A stretch of DNA of 64,000 nucleotides from Erinaceus europaeus (taxonomy: Eukaryota > Chordata > Mammalia > Eulipotyphla > Erinaceidae). The translations under genes were made by a program, and so were the position numbers. Positions 30,963 to 41,885 of this stretch are shown here, piece by piece. Position 1 is the stretch's first letter. The number at the start of each line of letters is the position of its first letter. The stretch is taken from the NCBI RefSeq assembly GCF_950295315.1, contig NC_080171.1:34092361-34156360 (forward strand), read 5' to 3'. The notes beneath the pieces were generated by a model. The model was not told the origin of the DNA. It did no database searches and saw only the letters and a list, made by a program, of their open reading frames with translations.

Positions 30963-32284
30963 GCATACTTTTCTTATCTATAGTTACTTCTGACTAACTT
31001 GGAGTTTCTTCTGGTCTCCTGTCCTGATTCATTGTGGTAGCATTTTTATTTGCTCTTGATTTAACAATTAACAAAAAAATTTTTTTAAACTTTGGTTTGT
31101 AGTTTTGTGTTCTATCATTCTTCAGTTGTTGTGTTTTGAGTACAAGCCATGCTAAACTAAGGTCTTTTCACAAATGCAGTCACAAACCTCAGAAAGTACA
31201 ACAATAGCAACTGAAGCAAAGATTAATGCAGTCCAACCAATACCAGTCAGCCAAACAACACCTCCAGTCCAAGAAAAAAAAAAAAAAAAAAAAAAAGGAA
31301 AGGAAAGGAAAAAGAAGAGAAAGGGAAAAAGACAAAGCTGTAATAGACAATCATGCAAATCTACTGTCCACTATAAATTCTAGAGATAGCAAAAGTAGAA
31401 AGGAAAGGAGAAAAGAAAGACACAGAGAGAGTCCACTCTGAGTCATATTTCTTCCACAAAATAATGCACAAATGAGTGTCAGTGAATTCAGAAAGCAAAA
31501 GAAGAAAGAAGAAGGAAAAAAAAAAAAGAGCAGTAAAAGGAAAGAGATTTCTTTTGAACTAGCTAGGAGGAAAGGTGGAGGGAAGAGGGAGAGAGAAACA
31601 AGTTACTCCCACAATGGATAGCACACCTAGTCACCTATCAATGGGAAAAGCAACAACAGTTAATTTTGTTCAACCAGAGGAGAAGGGAAAAGGTAATAAA
31701 AGTAACAATAAAATTAAGTAGATTAAAAACCCTGAAAGTCAGTCTTTAGCTTGGACTGCTCCAGATTGGCTGCACACAGCCTGGTCCCCTCCATAAACAA
31801 AGAAAAACAACCAATTATACAATTATGAGAAGTATAAAAACAAACAAACAAACAAAAAACCTCCAGCTAGTCTTTCTCAGGCAAGGCTGAGCCCATGATT
31901 GGTCAGGTATTCTGTCACTCAAAGAGCTCCAGCCCTGTTCAAAAAGAAAAAAAAAAAAAAAGGATTGGAATGACATCCCTGCTAGGCCAGGGATTTTGGT
32001 AAAGAAGTAGCTCCACAGGAAGCCTGCGGGGGGCTGATTTTGGGGTGGGGATGAAGGGTGAGTTCAGAAATAGGCCAAAGATTTTTCCTTTCCTTTGTCC
32101 TTTTGACCTCAGTAAGTTATAGGACTCTTTTTTGGTGTCACTCTGACCACCCCTTGCTCTCCCTTACCACCGATGGTCAGAAATCCTAAATCCTTCCCTC
32201 TCCCGAGAATCACAGGTTGAAAGCTGCTTTTCTCCAGAGCTCACACCAGATGTTGTCTCCAGGTCACCATCTTGGCTCTGCCCT
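30963..32284 (-). mobile_element. Probable old L1 5'UTR and start of ORF1
   Basis: On minus this begins at about 32284 with GGGCAGAGCCAAGATGGTGA, which resembles the 5' start of mammalian L1s (GAGCCAAGATGG). It runs through an A-rich leader with A-runs at 31268-31290, 31519-31530 and 31947-31961. Near 31040-31020 it contains ATGAATCAGGACAGGAGACC, like an ORF1 start. Most of ORF1 and all of ORF2's first part are absent before the fragment at 30962. Assignment is by resemblance. Confidence 0.45.
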
Positions 32285-32294
32285 TGAGTTTTTT

Positions 32295-33185
32295 CTTAAC
32301 ATTGAGTCCCTCCCCCATCAGTTGTGTCAGTAGATTAGAATAGCCCTTGTTACTCTTTGCTCTCATCCAGCTTTTTAGTCCTATTCTCCACTCTGACACC
32401 ATCAGACAATATTAGCTATCAAATTTAAGCAAAAATTACTGAAGTCATGGGCCTCTAGGAACATACCTAAAATAAACTCTAGCTTCTTTCTACCCTAATA
32501 TACCTATGATTACCTGCTCTATTCCTACTTTTTTTTTTTTTTTTTATTAAACATTTTGGCCTACTTTATATCTTACTACGCTTCAGCCACCAAGTTGCAA
32601 ATGCAACTATGATTCTATGCTGAACTCCGTGGGCAGAGGACCTCACCAATGTGTCACAAAGTCTCTCACCTCTCCAAAGCTCCACCCCTCTAGGGAAAGA
32701 TAGAAACAGGCTGCAGGTATAGGTCAACCTGCCAACATCCATATCCAACAGAGAAGCAATTACAGAAGCCAAAGCTCCCACTTTCTTCATCCCTAAAAGA
32801 ATTTTGGTCCATACTCCCAGAAGGGGAGAAATGTTAGGGAAAGATGACTAGAGGGTTCTGAACTACAATTCCATCATGACCCTGAGAGCACTGGGAGGTG
32901 GGATGGTGGGGGAGAGGACACCCAGAAGTGGTAAGAGGTGTAGGTGTGTGACTTAGAAAGGAAGAAGGAAGAGAAGACAAGATCATTGAAAAAAATGGGC
33001 AAAATATATATACAAATTTAGATAGCTCGTTATAGAATTAATAGTCAACCCATATCTGTGATCTTGTAAGAACTGCTGCAGTTTTTAATGGAGGGAGTAG
33101 GGACATGGAACTCTGGTGGGAAAGGTGTGGAATTATACTCCTGTTGTCTTATACTTTTGTAAGTCAATATTAAATTACTAAAAAT
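32295..33185 (+). mobile_element. Old L1 long-3'UTR copy, plus strand
   Basis: Older relative of the 1675-3101 element. Landmarks are CTCTAGGGAAAGATAGAAAC, GAGAAGCAATTACAGAAGCC, GGTCCATACTCCCAGAAGGG and the end GTCAATATTAAATTACTAAA. A T-run lies at 32529-32546. It lies head-to-head with the L1 5'-end-like sequence at 32284. Confidence 0.68.
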
Positions 33186-33298
33186 AATAGCTCCATGTCC
33201 ACTTGAAGTTCTTCAAGACTCACTCACTGACCTCTCTATAGTGCACTTTCAAAGATACAGTACATCACAGTCAGATGTCTGATGGGCAAGTCCTTTTT

Positions 33299-33632
33299 TT
33301 TTTTTTTTTTTTTTTTTTTTGCCTCCAGGGTTATTGCTGGGGCTCAGTGCCTGCATTATAAATCCACTTCTCCTAGAGGCAATTTTTTCCAGTTTGTTGC
33401 CCTTGTTGTTACTGTTGCCATTGCTGTTGTTGGCTAGGACAGAGAGAAATCGAGAGGAGGGGAAGACAGAGAGGGGGAGAGAAGGGTAGATACTTGCAGA
33501 CCTACTTCACCGCCGTGAGGTGGCCCCCCTGCAGGTGGGGAACCAGGGGCTTGAATCAGGTTCCTTGGGCCAATTCTTGCGCTTCACGCCATGTACACTT
33601 AACCCGCTATGCTACTGCCTGCCCCCCTGTGA
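33299..33632 (-). mobile_element. Full-length long-form ERI-type SINE
   Basis: Minus-strand copy with a T-run (tail) 33294-33320, the 3' module GCCTCCAGGGTTATTGCTGG, the body and a head ending near 33627. Flanks GGCAAGTCC/TTT (about 33285) and GGCAAGTCTTT (33634) form an imperfect TSD. Confidence 0.88.
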
Positions 33633-33639
33633 AGGCAAG

Positions 33640-34779
33640 TCTTTAAGGGAGAAATTGAGGTAGTGGCCTGATAAAAAATTGCGTCCTGGATCCTCTCCCT
33701 ATTTTGACCTTCTCAGCCAGGGGTCACTGCAAGGTTGTGACAGGAAATGTTACGGCTCTGGGCCCATGAAGTTGGTCTCAGGATCCTAACAATGCTGGTA
33801 ACCTTGAACAAGGAGAGCAAAGTTGAACCTGCTGGTTTGGCATGTTCATAGAATATCATACTGAGCTTGGTTTTCAAAAATCGTTAAGTAGCAATCGGCC
33901 TGTTCCTCTGACTCTTCTGTCCTTTTTCATTTTCCCATGCATTTTCTTGGCAATGGATAATAGAAATAACTCCCAAACCTTTGCACACTTCAGAAATATG
34001 CTGTACCTTGGATAAATCTCAAAAAGAAATGTTGACAACCCTTGCATCAGACCCATAAACTTCAAATCTAAAATATATATATATACATGGGCTCAAGTCA
34101 AAGAAGCTATTTCCAAGAAAACAGCTGGACTCCATGCAAAGGATTTTTGACACAGGACATATTCTTCTTTCAGACAATCAGTGGGAGACTAGCTGGTCCC
34201 TAGCCATGCATAAATCTGTCCATGTGCAATTGGTAGCAGTTCCTAATTGGGGTAGAGGAGGGTGGGAATGGACTAGGGCCGAGCAGGCTGAGACTGGCAA
34301 GCAGGGCAGAACAAGGAGGGAGAAGTCATTACATGCTGCCACCCTTCCTGGAAGCTTCCACCACACGGCTGCACCAAGGATAAATCATCGCCTTTTCTAA
34401 CGTGCAGGAAAATAATACCATAAATAATGAAGAGATATGCCTGAGTGCATGGTAGAAAGGCTGGGTATTGAGAGGAGAGCAGGAAAAGCCATACCCAAGC
34501 CTGGAGAAGGGCAAACAGAGCAGCATTTACTGAATATGGTGAAAAGCTGAGCAGCCCAATTAATTTTGATGAAAACTTCTCCCTGGACCCTGTATATACA
34601 GCTTGTATTCTCTGATAGGGAGATCAAAAAAAAAAAAATCAATGCTCTTGACTCCTAGTGAGTAATAAATTGTAATGACCTTGGATGTGGGTATTCATAG
34701 TTGTCTGGAAGGCTAATTTCTAGGCACAGGGTTCATACTCCAAATGTCTCCTCCTGAACTTTCTTCCTCTGGGTTAAAA
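33640..34779. other. Unique DNA, no gene
   Basis: Repeat-poor, GC-moderate for the window. Several 60-90-residue frames are present but none has splice context or a recognisable motif. Confidence 0.4.
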
Positions 34780-35060
34780 CACTCAGTGCCACCGTCGGAA
34801 AGCCTTTTTTGTAACTTTTTTACTCTATTATGCTGCAGTTTTAACATCTCATGCATTTGGCACTAACAGCATTTTTATAATGGTCTTTCGTTTATTTTTG
34901 GCTCAGCTTTAAGGCTTTCTGCCAGGCCCAAACTTCTGCTGTGAGGCTGACCCAAAATAGTTTCAAAGACTCAGAAGCGACTCTATGTTAAAATTTCATC
35001 CACACGTGATTAAGTTAGCCCTGGCAATTTTAAAGACCCTCGCAAAACTTTTCCTCACTA
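34780..35060. promoter_or_regulatory. Candidate conserved non-coding element
   Basis: Repeat-free and CpG-retaining (ACCGTCGGAAAG, AGAAGCGACTC, CACACGTGATTAAG). It has homeodomain/HOX-like sites such as TTTTATAATGG and a TTTCGTTTATTTTTGGC run. This is only a compositional suggestion. Confidence 0.3.
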
Positions 35061-35123
35061 GTTGTTAGACTTGTAGGCTGTATGTATAGCACTGTAGCTT
35101 TGTAGGGTAAGACAGACAGGTCA

Positions 35124-35262
35124 GGGCTGTTTGGTGGTGCAGTTAGTTGCGCACAGTTGTTACTATGCTCTAAGACCTAGGTTCAAGTCCCTGGTCCCCA
35201 CATGCAGGTGAAGTAGGGCTGCATGTATCTCTTTATTTCTCTCTCCTTTTTGCCCCTCCATA
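35124..35262 (+). mobile_element. SINE head, part 1 of a split copy
   Basis: ERI-type head and centre (TGGTGGTGCAGTTAGTTGCG; B-box-like GGTTCAAGTCC at about 35171) stopping in TTTCTCTCTCC. The matching tail resumes at 35657, so about 395 bp lies between. Confidence 0.65.
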
Positions 35263-35264
35263 TT

Positions 35265-35500
35265 TAATTTAACTTATTTATTTTTATTGGGGGTGTTATT
35301 AGTTTACAGTGTAATCATTGACACATAGGTAAAATTTTGTAATGCACCGGGACTCCAAAGTTCTCTTTTGCTCTTCCCTTTTTCTTCTCCTCTTCCAGAA
35401 TCCTTTGCTTTGATGTAGCACACTGTGCTGAGTCCACGTTAAGCTTTGTGTTCTCCATCCCTGCACCTGTTTATTAAGTCCTGCTTATAAGTGTCTCTCT
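35265..35500 (-). mobile_element. L1 3'-end fragment inside the split SINE
   Basis: Minus-strand L1 tail (TTTATTGGGGGTGTTATTAG) and 3'UTR (CTTTGCTTTGATGTAGCACA). Confidence 0.65.
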
Positions 35501-35504
35501 CCTC

Positions 35505-35655
35505 TTTTTTTAAAGTATTATTTATTTATTATTGGATAGAGATAGGGAGAAATTGAGAGGGGGAGCGGAGATAGAAAGAGACAGAAAGACACCTGCAGCA
35601 CTACTTCACCACTTGTGAAGCTTTCCCCCTGCAGATGGAGACCAGGGGCTTGAAT
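35505..35655 (-). mobile_element. SINE, 5' head missing
   Basis: Minus-strand SINE tail and body (ATTGGATAGAGATAGGGAG, GACACCTGCAGCA), ending at GGGGCTTGAAT where the plus-strand SINE tail resumes. Confidence 0.65.
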
Positions 35656-35656
35656 C

Positions 35657-35735
35657 TCTCTCCTTCTCTATCTCTTCTATCCCTCTCATTTTTCTCTGTC
35701 TCTACCCAATAAATGAATAAAATTAAAAAGATGAC
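35657..35735 (+). mobile_element. SINE tail, part 2 of a split copy
   Basis: CTCTCTCCTTCTCTATCTC to a CAATAAATGAATAAAATT tail. CTCTCTCCTT is present at both edges of the split (about 35245 and 35657), consistent with a TSD of the intruding DNA. Confidence 0.55.
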
Positions 35736-35984
35736 TTTTAGGTGAGTCCAAATTTAAAAAGTGCATCTATAAAGAGATGTTTTCTACAAGTTAGAAACTT
35801 GTATAGGTGTACAGAAGTTAGGCAGGCATTTAAAGGGACCTGATTATGTGACATAATAATCAAGATTGATGAGTCTTATCTAATCATTATCTTATCCCTG
35901 ATAACTATAAGCTCCATTTCCTCCACTCCTAACTACCAACAGAAACTGCCATTCACAACTTATGGCATGCCAGATCTGCCATTA

Positions 35985-36300
35985 ATATTTTTATTAGAGA
36001 TTTAATATTTATTTACAGAATTTTAAGGAAATAGGTGTATAATTCCATACAGTTCCCATGACCACAGTTCTGTCCCATTTCCTCCACTGGAAACTTTAGT
36101 AGTTCTCCCAAGATCACTGATAGTAGATCTCCCAAGATAGGCTGATTCTTTATCAATATCTATCTATCTATATCTATCTGTCTATCATGTATCTATATTC
36201 CCCCATTTTAAAAATAGTTTTGCCTTTACTTCCTTTTTAGTTCACCACTACACCTATGACTACTTCCAAGAGTCTTTCCTTTTTTCTCTTCTTTCTCAGA
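35985..36300 (-). mobile_element. Old L1 long-3'UTR fragment
   Basis: Minus-strand tail (TATTAGAGATTTAATATTTA), then TTTCCTCCACTGGAAACTTT and AGTTCTCCCAAGATCACTGA, shared with the copies at 25945 and 43165. A (TATC)n stretch lies at 36160-36190. Confidence 0.6.
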
Positions 36301-36416
36301 TAAGAGAAACCATGCCTTTCTCTGGTGTTTTCCAGATTTGCTTCCCTTTCATCGATCAATCTGCAGTACCAAGTCAGTAACAGCATGTCATGGCATGGTG
36401 GCACTGGTAGCATTTA

Positions 36417-36512
36417 CTTATTTATTTAAATTTTTTTATTTATAAAAAGGAAACATTGACAAAACTATAGGATAAGAGGGGTACAACTCCAAACAATACC
36501 CACCAATTGAGG
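36417..36512 (-). mobile_element. Very short L1 long-3'UTR insertion
   Basis: It carries only the terminal ~95 bp (AAAAAGGAAACATTGACAAA then GAGGGGTACAACTCC) of the younger long-3'UTR L1s. Confidence 0.7.
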
Positions 36513-37158
36513 TAAACAGAGGCAGTATAACAGGGTAAGAGGTCAGAGAGAAGAAACAAAATACTAGAGGCTCCAGCACTAGGGGAAGTATGGATCTTCA
36601 AGAGAATGGGGAAGTTTCCTTGTAGTCTTAGAAAGAGTTTAAAATAGCAATAGCAATATTATTATTATTATAACCAAGTTAGTTGGGAGCTTTTTTTTTT
36701 TTCTTTAAAAATCCAGTGGTTAGGATTTACCATAATATATACTTGACCTCACTATGCTTTATGCCACTTAAGGATATCTACTAATACCAGTGTCATAGAT
36801 ACTGACATGGCCAAATGGTTTTGATCTGTGTTGCCTAAGGTTTTAGGTATATATGTATATATATATATGATTAAAATATAATATATGTATAGAGAGAGCT
36901 CCTTAAAAATGTAAGCCCAATGTAAAAATTTGAACATCTTACAAGTCTGGAGCATTAAAGACTTAGGCTAAAGAAAATATGTACTCCCAGAGGTATGATC
37001 TAGAAAGAGAACTTGAAGTATTAAATTTATTTTTACTCTGACATATTGAATTAATAGTGATTTATAAGATTACTGTTCCTACCAGAGAAGGTCAATAAAT
37101 ACTATATTTTTACCACAGTCTTGGGTATGGGTTGAGTTTTTGTTTGTTTTCATGTTCA
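36513..37158. other. Unassigned AT-rich DNA
   Basis: No gene. It contains short TAT-rich and (TA)n stretches near 36846-36870. Confidence 0.35.
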
Positions 37159-37172
37159 TGTGTTCAATACTA

Positions 37173-37204
<32 letters not shown>

Positions 37205-37207
37205 TCT

Positions 37208-37485
37208 CTTGTCTCCAGGGTTATCGCTCGGTGCCTGCACTACGAATCTACTGCTCCTGAAGGCCATTTTATTCCCATTTTTTTATTGGATAGGACAGAG
37301 AGAAATAGAGAGAGGAGGGAAAGATAGAGAGGGAAGAGAGAAAGATAGACACCCATAGACCTCCTTCACCATTTGTGAATTGACCCCATTGCAGGTGGGG
37401 AGCTGGGGGCTCGAACTGGGATCCTTGAATGGGTCCTTGCATTATGTACTATGTGTGCTTAACCTGGTTCACTACCACCTGACTC
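37208..37485 (-). mobile_element. ERI-type SINE with tetranucleotide tail
   Basis: Minus-strand long-form SINE preceded by (CTGT)n(CTAT)n at 37170-37207, which is its expanded tail. TGTGTTCAAT occurs at 37159-37168 and 37486-37495 as the TSD. Confidence 0.85.
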
Positions 37486-37495
37486 TGTGTTCAAT

Positions 37496-37699
37496 TATCT
37501 ATATTCCATATATAAGTGAAACCATTTTGTAATTGTCCAATTTAGAGCAATAGTTTTCAAACTTTACTAAACAAATTTCTAGAGGACTTTCAAAAATCCC
37601 AACACCTGTGCCGACCTGTGCCATTACATCAGAATGGCTGAGGGGACAAGCATTAGTATTAAAAGGAATAGCAACAAGAACAACAACAACAAAATGACA
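37496..37699. other. Unassigned DNA
   Basis: No repeat recognised except a CAACAA-rich stretch near 37671-37691. Confidence 0.3.
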
Positions 37700-37810
37700 G
37701 TAGTTTCAAAGAGGCCGCCCTATTTCAGAGTGACAAGCATAGAGAGTTTTAAGAGATTAGCTGAGGGTCACACAGCTAGCAAATGCTAAAATGAAGGGGT
37801 CATTTAAGGC
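37700..37810 (+). repeat. MIR remnant
   Basis: GGTCACACAGCTAGCAAATG is the conserved core of MIR elements, an ancient mammal-wide tRNA-derived SINE. Flanks are diverged. Confidence 0.6.
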
Positions 37811-38232
37811 CAAACCTTGCATTTTTACTAATATTGCCAGGCTGCTTTTCAACTCCCTGCTGGGAAAATTGCAAAATGTGTACACAGCAGAACTTATGGA
37901 TCCTGCTCTCAAGAAATGTATGGTCTGAGGAAGAAAAATGGTCTTAGTAAAGACCAAAACAGTGTTAACCTGTGTGTTGGCTGCTATGAATTCAGTAAAA
38001 CTTTGGAAATCATTGATCTATCCAGGCAAATAGGTCTACTTTGTATTTGTTTATTAAGGAAATGTCATTTTTGCCAATCTGTTGTTTCAGGGGAGCAATT
38101 TCAGACATCCTGAAAATATGTGTTAGTCCACCTTGTCTATCACCAAAGAGCCCATCTCCTCTAGAGTAGGATCCCTTCCCTCTACGCAACCCCAGATCCA
38201 CTGATTGACCTATTTAAAAGAAACACTGAAGG
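37811..38232. other. Unique DNA, no gene
   Basis: No repeat or exon-like frame recognised. Confidence 0.35.
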
Positions 38233-38480
38233 ACCAGAGAGCTAGTTCACCAGGTAGGGAATATGCCTCATGTTCATGGCCCAGGTTTGAGCTCCAGCAC
38301 CACATGGGAAGAATCATGGAACTGTGAAAGCTCTCTCCCCTTCTCTATTTCTCTGTCTCTCTACATGAATGAAAAAGTTGGCCTTTACCTTTGCCATTCT
38401 ATATGAATAAAAAAAGAGGTGGAAGTGCACATGCATGAGACTTTAGCTCTGCAAAACAAAATGAAAAAACAAAATGAAAC
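38233..38480 (+). mobile_element. Third-type SINE, old
   Basis: tRNA-like head ACCAGAGAGCTAGTTCACCA then B-box-like CAGGTTTGAGCTCC, a CT-rich body (38325-38362), and an AAATGAAACAG-type A-rich end. Confidence 0.6.
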
Positions 38481-38639
38481 AGCAAACAAGAATACTGAAA
38501 AAAAAAAAAAACCTCGAGTAGTAAACACTGAGGAGGTAGATTAAAGATTAGAAGTAGACTGAAGAACATTAAGATTCTCTTAGTACCAGGGAAACTGGGT
38601 CCTTTGGGAAATTACATCATGAACTTATTTGTCAAGTAA

Positions 38640-39175
38640 TTTAAGCATTATTACATGCAGATGCATGAGACATGCTTAATTCTCACAATAATCTAGAGAA
38701 GTGTTGTCACTCTTCCTTTGCAGATTTTTTTTTTTTTTTTTTGCCACCAGGGTTATTGCTGGGGCTTGGTGCCTGCATTATGAATCCACTGCTCCTGGAG
38801 GCTATTTTTTTCCTTTTGTTGCCCTTTTTTTTTTTTTTTATCATTGTTGTTATTATTATTATTGTTGCTATTGCTGTTGTTGTCATTGGATAGGACAGAG
38901 AGAAATCGAGAGAGGAGGGTAAGAAATAGAGAGAGGAGAGAAAGATAGACACCTGCAGACCTGCTTCACCTCCTTGCAGCTGGAAAGCCAGGGGCTCGAA
39001 CCCAGATACTTACAATGGTCCTCACGCTTGGTGCCATGTGCACTTAAATCATTGTGCTACCACCTGGATCCCCCTTGGTAGATTTTAAGAAACTTAAGCT
39101 CTACAAAGACAATAATGTGTGCTCACATAGCTAATAAGTATTAGACTTGTTCACATTCACATTCATCCTATAATA
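38640..39175 (+). repeat. MIR split by a SINE
   Basis: MIR-like sequence at 38640-38726 (CTTAATTCTCACAATAATCT) continues at 39074-39175 (CTCACATAGCTAATAAGTAT) after the inserted SINE. Confidence 0.55.
38727..39073 (-). mobile_element. Full-length long-form ERI-type SINE
   Basis: Minus-strand copy. It has a T-run 38727-38742, the 3' module (CACCAGGGTTATTGCTGGGG), a TTG/TTA-rich stretch, the body and the head complement (CACTTAAATCATTGTGCTAC) near 39040-39060. It sits inside a MIR. Confidence 0.88.
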
Positions 39176-39235
39176 ACACAGATTCTATTGTCTGCTAAGG
39201 AGTAAGGTAAGTGATGGAGATACAATGGTGAATAA

Positions 39236-39408
39236 ATTGTGGTCAGGGAGGTGGCACAGTGGATAAAGCACTGGACTCTCAAACATGAGGTTCTGAGTTC
39301 AATCCCCAGCAGCACATGTACCAGAGTAATGTCTGGTTCTTTCTCTCCTGTTTTTCTCATTAACAAATAAAATCCTAAAAAACTAAACAAACAAACAAAC
39401 AAACAAAA
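39236..39408 (+). mobile_element. tRNA-derived SINE, GGCACAGTGGATAAAGCACT type
   Basis: A separate SINE type. It has an A-box region TGGCACAGTGGATAAAGCAC, B box GAGTTCAATCCCC, a short CT body and an (AAAC)n tail. TSD ACAATGGTGA at 39222-39231 and 39409-39418. Confidence 0.85.
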
Positions 39409-39514
39409 ACAATGGTGAGTAAAAGCGTAATTCTTCATCTCACTGAATTTTAAGCTGAGTAAGGAAAATAGGTACCAACCAAGTTTCTTAAAAAATTCTT
39501 TTTTCTTTTCTTTC

Positions 39515-39812
39515 TTGCTTTTTTTTTTGTTTTTTTGCCTCCAGGCTTATCACTCGGGCTTGGTGCCTGTACTATGAATCCACTTCTCTTGGAGGCCATT
39601 TTTTCCATCTTATTGGATAGGACAGAAAGAAATTAAGAGGGGAGGGAGAGAGATTGTGAAGGAGAGAGAAAGACACCTGCAAACTTGCTTCACTGTGTAT
39701 TGACCCCCCCCCCCACAGGTGGGGAGCTGGGGGCTTGAACACAGATCCTTGCATGGGTGCTTGCACTTTGTACTATGTGTGTTTAACCTGGTGTGCCACA
39801 CTGCCCAGCCTC
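39515..39812 (-). mobile_element. Long-form ERI-type SINE
   Basis: Minus-strand copy: T-rich tail, 3' module (GCCTCCAGGCTTATCACTCG), body, a C-run at 39705-39714, head ending near 39810. Confidence 0.85.
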
Positions 39813-39814
39813 CT

Positions 39815-39948
39815 AAAAATTGCTTTCTTTATTTTGATAGGGCAGAGAAGAATCGAGAGGGTAGGTGAAAGAGGGGGAGAAGGAGAGGGAGAGAGAGAGG
39901 GAGAAAGGAAAAGGGTGAAGGAGAGGAAGAGGGAGGGAGGGAGGGAGG

Positions 39949-39983
<35 letters not shown>

Positions 39984-40118
39984 TGAGAGAGAGAGACCTG
40001 CAGTCCCACTTCACAATCTGTGAAGCTTTGCTCTTGCAGGTGGGAACTGGAGGCTTGAACCTAGGTCGTTGTACATGAAAATGTGCACTAGAACAGGTGA
40101 CTACCACCTAGACCCTCC
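39815..40118 (-). mobile_element. ERI-type SINE with expanded purine tract
   Basis: Minus-strand short-form SINE whose GA-rich body has grown into a (GGGA)n/(GA)n array at about 39860-39995. The head lies near 40075-40118. Confidence 0.8.
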
Positions 40119-40562
40119 AACCAAATTTTTGTAAAAACTGATGGAATTGCAAATGACTCTTGTCCATAAAGCAAGATGCATTGTAGGGTTAAGTAGGCAA
40201 TTAGAAGAAGGGACTAGGCAAATGATACATCTTAGGAAGTTTGTCTATGGTAAGTGCACAAGGACAATCAAAAGGAATTAAAAGAAAGAAAGACTGAGAG
40301 ATGGAATGCATGGAAGGAAGGCAAATGTGTTTTAGATTGTTCTTGGGAAGGAGCAGTGACCTTCTTTGGTTGTTACTAGTGGGAAAAGCTATGGAGAGTG
40401 ACATCAGACTTATGTGAAGAATTACTCTGTAGAGGATATTTTAGTTTGTGTTGATGGTTAACAAACTTTTTTTTTCCAAATTGTTCTTTGTTAATTATTA
40501 ACAAAAATGCACTTTACTTTTTAACCCAGTATACAGCACATGCCTGCACGAGTACAGACATT
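40119..40562. other. Unique DNA, no gene
   Basis: No repeat family or exon-like frame recognised. Confidence 0.4.
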
Positions 40563-40599
40563 GACACACACACACGCACACGCACACGCACACACACAC
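40563..40599. repeat. (CA)n/(CG CA)n microsatellite
   Basis: CA array with interspersed CG (CACACGCACACGCACACG). Confidence 0.92.
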
Positions 40600-40631
40600 C
40601 AGAAATTTAAGGGTCAAGAGAAGACTTCTCT

Positions 40632-41009
40632 CTTTTAAAAATTTTTTAAATTTGATTTAATAATTATTGACAAGAATATAGGATAGGATATGAGGTTATA
40701 ATTCCACACAATTCCCACACCATAGTTCCGTATCCCATCCTCTCCACTGCAATGTTCCCTATTCTTTATCTCTCTGGTAGTATGGGCCGAGGATCATTAT
40801 GGGGTGCAGAAGGTGGAAAGTCTGGCTTCTGTAATTGCTTCTCTGTTGGACATGGGCATTGGCAGATTGGTTCATACCCAGCCTCTTTATATCTTTCCCT
40901 AGTGGGGGCAGGACTCTGGAGAGGTGGGGTTCCTGGACACATTGGTGAGGTTGTCTGTCTAGGGAAGTCAGGTTGGTGTCATGGCATTAAGATATAAAGC
41001 AGAACAAAT
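40632..41009 (-). mobile_element. 5'-truncated L1 long-3'UTR insertion
   Basis: Minus-strand copy of the distal 3'UTR with a perfect 13-bp TSD, AGAAGACTTCTCT, at 40619-40631 and 41010-41022. It is intermediate in divergence between the young and old copies. Confidence 0.85.
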
Positions 41010-41022
41010 AGAAGACTTCTCT

Positions 41023-41629
41023 TCTTTATGGTAGATGGATTTTTGTATTTTCTTTCCTGGTTCTTTCTCCTCCTATAATAGTTGATTTCATTAAGAAAAT
41101 GATGTTACTTGAGATCAGCCAGAAGGGGAAGAATAAATAGCAGATGATATTGTTTGTAGGTGAAACTTAAGAAGAAAGAGATGCAAAACACAGGGTGAAC
41201 TTGCACTAAGCCTGGTCTGTTGCAGAGAGGTCAGTGATGGGGGAAGTGGAAGGGTGAGGGAGTTTAGAGAGCGTTGGGACCCCAGTCCATTACGCTGCAG
41301 GAGGATCTTAGTTGGTGGTGGGGATTGTGTGCAAACACCTATGGTGAGAAATTGTGTGCACGTGACAACTATCTTGTAGATTATCACTTCCCTAAAAAAG
41401 AACATACATTTATTAAGACATATTATTTAAAAGTAGTTGTCACCTACTACAGTTGTTTCATAGTCTAGCCATGATTATCAGTTTTAAACATACTGATTGA
41501 AGCATAATAGCTACTAGTTTACTATAGTAATTTCAGTGAGAAGTTAGTAATAGAAGTCGGCAGATTAAAAAAAAATGATAAAACTGACAGAATTAGAAAA
41601 GAGAATGAGACTGTCAAAGATGAGTTAGC
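41023..41629. other. Unique DNA, no gene
   Basis: No repeat or coding evidence recognised. Confidence 0.4.
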
Positions 41630-41885
41630 TAAATATTCTTACTAATGATTTAATAGTGGTTTACAAGATTATAAGATCACAGGGTTATAGTACTGCACTA
41701 CATCTACCATCAAACTTAGGTGCCCCTGCCCAGCCACTCATGATAAACACTTCATAGTTCTCACAAAATCTCAGAGACAGTTTGGCTCTTTTCCCCCCTA
41801 AATTCACATGTTTAAATTCTTTATGTTCCATATATGAACAAAGCCATCTGGCTGTTCAGATGACTTAATTTTAGAGTTTGGAACA
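41630..41885 (-). mobile_element. Old L1 3'-end fragment
   Basis: Minus-strand tail (ACTAATGATTTAATAGTGGT), the CTACCATCAAACTTAGGTGC 3'UTR landmark and CATATATGAACAAAGCCATC. Confidence 0.6.

Noticed and set aside
33640..34642. Plus- and minus-strand frames of 62-88 codons in unique DNA
   Set aside because: Mutually overlapping on both strands, with no splice pairs, motif or initiation support.
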